Assembly: GCA_009936695.1 (NCBI GenBank)
Contig: JAACEA010000221.1
Span: 1 to 9,135, forward strand
Origin: Planctomycetia bacterium
Lineage (GTDB): Bacteria > Planctomycetota > Phycisphaerae > Phycisphaerales > SM1A02
DNA: 9,135 nucleotides
Direction: 5' to 3'
Shown: positions 5,599-9,135 of the stretch, in pieces
How positions within the stretch are numbered: the stretch's first letter is position 1
How the letters are laid out: each line of letters starts with the position of its first letter
Notes under the pieces: generated by a model
The model's database searches: none
Told to the model about the DNA's origin: nothing
What the model saw: the letters and a program-made list of their open reading frames with translations, nothing else
Translations under genes and position numbers: made by a program

Positions 5599-7256
5599 CC
5601 GGTGACCGCGACGCGGATCTTCCACCGCGATTGCTCGATCGGGCGTTCCCGTTTCATTTCGCGGTGGACGAGCGGGGACGAATCGTCCGCGCGGGCCCTC
5701 GCTTGCGGGAGATCGGCGGGGCGCTGGATCGCATCGAGTCCTTCTTCGCGCTCGACGCGATCGATTCGCCGATGCCGATCCGCGATTTCGACGCGTTGCG
5801 TCGGGCGGAAGGGGAACTGCAGGTCGTCCGGCTGCCGATGCTCGGAGGGATCCTGCTTCGGGGCGAGTTCATGCACGACGCCGAGGACGGGGTCGTTCGC
5901 TTTCTCGGTCACCCGTGGATCACCGATCTGTCCCAGCTCGCGGATCAGGGACTCGGACTCGGCGATTTCCCCGTCAATGCGGGCGTCGCCGATCTGCTCG
6001 TGCTTCTCCAGGCCCGGAACAACGCGGTGTCGGACATGCGGCGTCTGAACGGGCGGCTCAAGGAGACGTCCGAGGAGCTGGCCCGCCGGAACGATGAACT
6101 CGAGCGCGAGCTCGAACATCGCGGACGACTCGAGGAACAGCTTCTCCAGTCGCAGAAGATGGAGGCGATCGGCCAGTTGGCCAGCGGCGTGGCGCACGAC
6201 TTCAACAACGTCCTGCTCGCGGTGTCGGGGCATGCGACCCTGGGGCTCAGCGCGGATCGCATCGAAGACGCGATTCGGCACTTCGAGTCGATCATCGAGG
6301 CCGGGAAACGGGCGGCGGACATCACGGCACGGCTCCTGGTGTTCGCCCGGAGGCGTCGGCTTCAGAGCGAGGACATCGGTCTCGCGGACGCGGTACGAGA
6401 CAGCGTCTCGTTGCTGGATCCACTGTTGGAGGATCGATGCACGCTCGAACTGGACCTGGATGCCGGAGACGCGGGCATTCGCGCGGATCCGATGGCGGTC
6501 GCTCAGGTCATCGTGAATCTCGTGATGAACGCCCGTGACTCGATGCCGAAGGGGGGGAGGGTCATCGTGCGCACTCGCCGTGCCACGGCGGACGCATCCG
6601 TCGCCTGTACCAGCGGGGAACGTCCCGCGGGAACGTGGGCGATCCTCGAGATCGAGGATCATGGCGACGGGATCGACGACGCCACGCTGCCGAGGATCTT
6701 CGAACCGTTCTTCACCACGAAGGATCTCGGCGAGGGCACCGGGCTGGGACTCGCGACGGTGTGGTGGATCGTCGAACGATCGGATGGTTTCGTCGATGTG
6801 AAGACCGCGCCGGGCCACGGGACCACGATCTCCATTCATTTTCCCGTCACGGGCGACCCTGCGTCATCGATCAAGGCATCCGGCGGCGATGGCGACCGGC
6901 CGAGGGAGGGACGCGGACGGATGCTCCTCGTCGAGGACGACGAGCTCGTTCGCCGCGCGATGGTCGGCCTGCTCGAGGCGGATGGCTGGACTGTGGAGGC
7001 CCTCGAGGCGGGTGATCAGGCGATCTCGATGTTGGAGCGCATGGACTGGTCCTATGACGTCGTGGTGACGGACCTGTCGCTTCCCGGGGTGGATGGCAGG
7101 GAGCTCGCGCGTCGCGTGCACGAGCGTCGGTCGGACACCCCGGTGGTTCTGATGTCCGGATCAGACCCCGGGGAGGCGATGAAAGGCCGGACCGCCATGC
7201 TTGCGAAGCCGTTCACGATGGCGGAACTCAACACCGTGATCATCGGCCTCCTCTGA
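5595..7256 (+). CDS. HNOBA-domain hybrid histidine kinase with receiver
   Basis: This is a 553-residue cytoplasmic protein starting at TTG 5595-5597, which overlaps the H-NOX stop (TTGA); GAAGG at 5581-5585 serves as ribosome site. Residues about 18-140 form an HNOBA domain (PF07701-type): FPFHFAVDERGRIVRAG, then LLRGEFMHDAEDGVVRFLGHPWITDL, then GLGLGDFPVN-DLLVLLQ. This is the PAS-like partner of H-NOX in animal guanylate cyclases. A charged coiled coil (about 142-190) leads to a HisKA-like helix with GVAHDFNN and phospho-acceptor His201. The ATPase follows: N-box NLVMNARDSM (308-317), DHGDGID (355-361), FEPFFTT (369-375) and GEGTGLGL (379-386). After a short linker comes a receiver domain (443-553) with Asp448/Asp449, phospho-acceptor Asp493, Ser521 and Lys538 all present. 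No membrane segment is seen. It probably autophosphorylates under H-NOX control and passes phosphate by a phosphotransfer protein encoded elsewhere. Confidence 0.93.
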   Translation: MTGDRDADLPPRLLDRAFPFHFAVDERGRIVRAGPRLREIGGALDRIESFFALDAIDSPMPIRDFDALRRAEGELQVVRLPMLGGILLRGEFMHDAEDGVVRFLGHPWITDLSQLADQGLGLGDFPVNAGVADLLVLLQARNNAVSDMRRLNGRLKETSEELARRNDELERELEHRGRLEEQLLQSQKMEAIGQLASGVAHDFNNVLLAVSGHATLGLSADRIEDAIRHFESIIEAGKRAADITARLLVFARRRRLQSEDIGLADAVRDSVSLLDPLLEDRCTLELDLDAGDAGIRADPMAVAQVIVNLVMNARDSMPKGGRVIVRTRRATADASVACTSGERPAGTWAILEIEDHGDGIDDATLPRIFEPFFTTKDLGEGTGLGLATVWWIVERSDGFVDVKTAPGHGTTISIHFPVTGDPASSIKASGGDGDRPREGRGRMLLVEDDELVRRAMVGLLEADGWTVEALEAGDQAISMLERMDWSYDVVVTDLSLPGVDGRELARRVHERRSDTPVVLMSGSDPGEAMKGRTAMLAKPFTMAELNTVIIGLL

Positions 7257-7280
7257 TCGGACCTCCGCCTCCGTCGCGAT

Positions 7281-8249
7281 TCAGCCGAGTGCCCGCTCGA
7301 TCACCGCCAGCGTCTTCCGACGGCCCTCCTCGGCCACGGAGAGCGCGTCTCGTTTCCAATATTCCGGGTTGTAGAGTTCGAGGGACACGCATCGTTCGAA
7401 ACCGATGTCGCGAAGGTCGCGAAGGCACTGCTCCAGCGGCAGAATCCCGTCGCCCGGGAAGACTCGGTGTTCATCCTTCAAGTCGACCTTCGCCGGCGTC
7501 GCGGGCGCATCGTTGAACTGGAAGATCGCGATGAAGTCTCCTTGGAGCTGCCGAAGCCCGGAAAAACCGGAGTCGCCGATGTGCATGTGGAAGACGTCCG
7601 GGATGATCCTCGCCTTCGGGTGATCGGCGTCCAGGGCGATCGCGGCAGCCTGGCCAAGACGGGCGGCGCCGGGCAGGAACTGCACGAAGACCATCGCGGG
7701 ATTCAGATCGAACTCCCCGAGGCCGATCTCGAGCAGATCCCGATAGCGGGCGCTCGCCCAGGCGAGGTCGAACTCAGGCCACGGTCGTGCGGGTTGCGGG
7801 ATCACCTGGATGTGCCGCGCGCCGATCGCCGACGCCATTCGCATTCGATCGCGGGTCGCGGGAAGCCCGGCGTCCCACTCGGCCCGCGTCGGGGGAATGG
7901 CGTTCCAGAGTCCGATCACCGAGGGGACGAAGAGTCCTGCATCCTCGATTCGTCGTCGCAGGTCCGCCAGCGACCCTCCGTCGCGTTCGAAGTCGCGGAG
8001 CTCGCCGTCCCAGGGTTCGATCGCATCAAAGCCGGCTTCCGAGGCGATTCTCACCTTGTCGAGCAGGCTGGCCGGACGGATCGTCGCGGTATCGAGGCAG
8101 AGCGGCCACGGACTCCGGCCCTGTTGAAAGCGTTTCGCGGGCCCCGGCGCCGGATCGTCGGTGGGGGCCTTCGGGCGGCTCCCGCTCCCGGTGACGATTC
8201 CCGCGCCCAGTCCGGCCATCGCGGTCCTTCGATCGATTTCCGTCGGCAT
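7281..8249 (-). CDS. Sugar isomerase/epimerase-like TIM-barrel protein, Tat leader
   Basis: I start at ATG 8247-8249 (322 residues), not 8300, because an AGGAG site lies 6 bases upstream and the product then opens with a twin-arginine-type leader (DRRTAMAGLGAGIV), suggesting export. The body is a xylose-isomerase-like TIM barrel (AP_endonuc_2, PF01261-type): FDAIEPWDGE (74-83), ARHIQVIPQPA (144-154), ARIIPDVFHMHIGDSGFSGL (213-232), IAIFQFNDAP (240-249), HRVFPGDGILPLEQCL and SLELYNPEYWKRDAL. Planctomycetes carry many such proteins; proven relatives isomerise or epimerise sugars at a metal centre. Glu78, Asp218, His221 and Glu291 are kept. The strand-5 Glu seems replaced (VFVQF) and the usual strand-7 His is Gln244, so metal binding may be altered or lost. 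It converges on the kinase gene with 24 bases between stops. Confidence 0.82.
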   Translation of the reverse strand: MPTEIDRRTAMAGLGAGIVTGSGSRPKAPTDDPAPGPAKRFQQGRSPWPLCLDTATIRPASLLDKVRIASEAGFDAIEPWDGELRDFERDGGSLADLRRRIEDAGLFVPSVIGLWNAIPPTRAEWDAGLPATRDRMRMASAIGARHIQVIPQPARPWPEFDLAWASARYRDLLEIGLGEFDLNPAMVFVQFLPGAARLGQAAAIALDADHPKARIIPDVFHMHIGDSGFSGLRQLQGDFIAIFQFNDAPATPAKVDLKDEHRVFPGDGILPLEQCLRDLRDIGFERCVSLELYNPEYWKRDALSVAEEGRRKTLAVIERALG

Positions 8250-8358
8250 GCCACGCTCCTGCAGGGTCTGAAGAGAGTCGAACGATGGTGATCCGGTCAT
8301 CTTGCCAGCCTAACGAGGCGAGCGGGATTTTCCGTCTCGTGCTGGTGCCGTCGGCTGG

Positions 8359-8380
8359 TAGATTGGCCTGCACTTCGGAG
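8359..8380 (+). promoter_or_regulatory. Possible -10 box and ribosome site of the truncated exported-protein gene
   Basis: TAGATT (8359-8364) resembles a -10 hexamer, and GGAG (8377-8380) lies 8 bases before the ATG at 8389. No convincing -35 hexamer was seen at the right distance. The ribosome site is the stronger half of the call and supports 8389 as a genuine start. Confidence 0.35.
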
Positions 8381-8388
8381 ACGACCGC

Positions 8389-8685
8389 ATGACGACCCGC
8401 ATTTTTCGAAATCAGATCATCGCCGTGATGGTGATGCTGTTCATGACGCTTCCTTCGCTTGCGATCGCGACCCGCATTGATCGCATCGATGAGCAAGCCC
8501 GGCTCGAGGCGGCCCTCACCATGGTGAAGCTGTGCCGTTTTTTTGAGACCCACAGCTTTTGGATGCGTCTTTACATTTTTATTAGTGGGCAAGTCCGTTC
8601 GTCCGTCGTTGCGTCCGTAAGAAATGGCGTGTTTTGCTCGCATTTGATTTGGTGTGATGAATGGTGGAAATCAGGTGGTCAGTAA
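8389..8685 (+). CDS. Exported protein N-terminus, apparently truncated at a sequence junction
   Basis: The frame from ATG 8389 to TAA 8683-8685 encodes 98 residues, but only about the first 45 look native. They form a good Sec signal peptide: RIFRNQ, then a hydrophobic core IIAVMVMLFMTLPSLAIA with a probable cut after AIA, followed by the charged, helical TRIDRIDEQARLEAAL. Bacterial codon character stops near 8524. The remaining residues (KLCRFFETHSFWMRLYIF onward, rich in Cys, Trp and Phe) come from AT-richer DNA and look like random translation. A GGAG site precedes the start. I cannot name the family from so short a piece. I read this as the 5' end of a real planctomycete gene for a secreted or periplasmic protein, cut by a junction with foreign DNA. 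A genuine short protein is the less likely alternative. Confidence 0.5.
   Translation: MTTRIFRNQIIAVMVMLFMTLPSLAIATRIDRIDEQARLEAALTMVKLCRFFETHSFWMRLYIFISGQVRSSVVASVRNGVFCSHLIWCDEWWKSGGQ
8527..8558. repeat. 8-bp inverted repeat at the composition break
   Basis: AAGCTGTG (8527-8534) and CACAGCTT (8551-8558) are perfect complements with a 16-base loop containing a run of seven T (8538-8544). The pair sits exactly where bacterial-looking sequence gives way to AT-richer DNA. It may be chance, or a trace of how the two sequences were joined. Confidence 0.35.
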
Positions 8686-8782
8686 GTCTATCCGGCCGTC
8701 CGTCCATTTGAGTCCCCATGTCGAACGCTGACAGAGGGCGCGTTTGTTGTACCCCTGCGGTACTTGTTTGCGTATATCACAC

Positions 8783-8899
8783 CTTTTCGACGGAGAGCTT
8801 CTCCTCGGCCTCGGCTCTGGCTTCCAAGGCGTAGTTTTTCTGCTCCACATCCTCGAGCAGAGCCGCGACGTCGAAAACGTTGTCCAAGTAAGCTTGAAT
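8783..8899 (-). CDS. Candidate eukaryotic internal exon, coiled-coil-like
   Basis: On the minus strand a pyrimidine-rich tract ending TATTTTACTTGCAG (the AG at 8901-8900) precedes the block, and AAG followed by GTGTGA (GT at 8782-8781) closes it. These are good 3' and 5' splice signals. The enclosed 117 bases are exactly 39 codons with no stop: [20 protein letters not shown], then a charged helix [19 protein letters not shown]. The composition (Ala, Glu, Lys, Leu in helical spacing) suggests an amphipathic or coiled-coil segment. In the same frame a TAG lies a short way upstream of the acceptor and TGA follows directly after the donor, so the open stretch closely matches the predicted exon. 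There is no in-frame Met. I do not recognise the protein. Exon status is inference from splice signals plus coding-like composition. Confidence 0.5.
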
Positions 8900-9076
8900 C
8901 TGCAAGTAAAATACATAAATGTAACGGTGGGGGCGCTAGTACAGCATATATATTGCAAACGCTAGCAAACAAAAGAGCAGCGATTCGATCTGATGAAAAT
9001 GAAAAAAAAAAACAAGACCGGATACACGACCAACAGATGCCACTGGCGGGGGCCGCTCGCCTTATCCGGGGTTAAT

Positions 9077-9127
9077 ATTCATTCAGACTTGATTTTCATT
9101 GAAACTTAATGTTCATTAAAACTTGAT
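9077..9127. repeat. 17-bp tandem repeat, three imperfect copies
   Basis: Three head-to-tail 17-base units occur at the window's end: ATTCATTCAGACTTGAT (9077-9093), TTTCATTGAAACTTAAT (9094-9110) and GTTCATTAAAACTTGAT (9111-9127), sharing a TTCATTnAnACTTnAT core. TTAAT just before (9072-9076) and the partial TAAAACAT after suggest the array extends both ways in degenerate form. It is a minisatellite-like array in the AT-rich foreign tail and may have caused the sequence to end or misassemble here. Confidence 0.7.
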
Positions 9128-9135
9128 TAAAACAT

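Larger units (their letters stand above)
8540..9135. other. Foreign, AT-richer tail without bacterial genes (probable eukaryotic DNA)
   Basis: From roughly 8524-8545 to the end the sequence changes character. Counting by hand, 8541-8600 is 25/60 GC and 9061-9135 is 20/75 GC, against 40/60 for 7921-7980. Codon structure typical of the upstream genes disappears and no frame has a credible bacterial start and protein. The tail holds homopolymers (T7 at 8538-8544, A11 at 9002-9012), scattered GTCCGT motifs (8593, 8601, 8613, 8698), an intron-like AT-rich stretch, one likely exon on the minus strand and a terminal 17-bp tandem repeat. A chimeric assembly or clone joining bacterial and eukaryotic DNA explains this best. 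A low-GC genomic island is the alternative, but it would not predict splice signals. Confidence 0.65.

Noticed and set aside
5571..6839. 422-codon minus-strand frame opposite the kinase
   Set aside because: It is a low-complexity Arg/Asp/Glu/His-rich translation with no motifs. The plus strand has all kinase boxes in order.
7467..8291. 274-codon plus-strand frame opposite the isomerase
   Set aside because: It is a shadow frame: no ribosome site and no recognisable domain, and it is fully antisense to a conserved TIM-barrel gene.
8744..8965. 73-codon plus-strand frame in the tail
   Set aside because: It is antisense to the candidate exon, lacks a ribosome site and shows no domain. The minus-strand frame with splice signals is the better reading.
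8688..8972. Minus-strand Met-initiated frames of 94-95 codons in the tail
   Set aside because: They read the exon DNA in the wrong frames, giving Arg/Ser/Cys-rich sequence, and run through the predicted splice sites.
9037..9076. GC-rich patch resembling a tRNA end or integron attC site
   Set aside because: No cloverleaf, T-loop consensus or paired attC core sites could be assembled around it.
1..9135. CRISPR array, transposase or phage genes
   Set aside because: No regularly spaced direct repeats of CRISPR size, no terminal inverted repeats with a transposase frame, and no phage structural or integrase motifs were seen.

Overview
The window looks like bacterial DNA from a GC-rich planctomycete, joined near its right end to foreign, probably eukaryotic, DNA. 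Assignment to Planctomycetota (possibly a marine Phycisphaerae-like lineage) is inference. It rests on an oxidoreductase C-terminus of the planctomycete Gfo/Idh/MocA type, a planctomycete-type sugar isomerase/epimerase with a twin-arginine leader, an OprB-like porin, and high GC (about 67% in one 60-base line I counted, 7921-7980).

Layout. Positions 1-245 hold the 3' end of a Gfo/Idh/MocA oxidoreductase on the plus strand, followed by a strong hairpin. A minus-strand OprB-like porin follows (362-1798 or 1813). It is divergent from a plus-strand SYLF/YSC84 lipoprotein (1885-2544). That lipoprotein converges on a minus-strand pair: a second SYLF lipoprotein (4336-4905) upstream of a CPA2-type cation/proton antiporter with an RCK domain (2565-4283). 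Across a 129-base divergent spacer lies the most interesting unit, a plus-strand two-gene operon. It consists of a stand-alone H-NOX heme/nitric-oxide sensor (5035-5598) and a hybrid histidine kinase whose input domain is HNOBA, the H-NOX-associated domain of animal soluble guanylate cyclase (5595-7256, TTG start overlapping the H-NOX stop). A minus-strand sugar isomerase/epimerase-like TIM-barrel protein converges on it (7281-8249). A plus-strand exported protein starts at 8389.

That last gene runs into an abrupt change of sequence character near 8524-8545. Beyond it the DNA is AT-richer (25 of 60 GC at 8541-8600; 20 of 75 GC at 9061-9135), has no convincing bacterial gene, and carries homopolymer runs, GTCCGT motifs and a 17-bp tandem repeat. 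On the minus strand it contains a 39-codon coiled-coil-like reading frame bounded by good eukaryotic splice signals (8783-8899). The simplest reading is an assembly or library chimera between a bacterium and a eukaryote.

How the genes may work together. The H-NOX protein probably binds NO and controls the adjacent kinase through its HNOBA domain, which would replace the cyclase output of animal NO receptors with a phosphorelay. The kinase ends in a receiver domain and no output regulator is encoded here, so the target lies elsewhere. The porin, SYLF lipoproteins and antiporter are envelope functions. The oxidoreductase and isomerase families suggest sugar metabolism.
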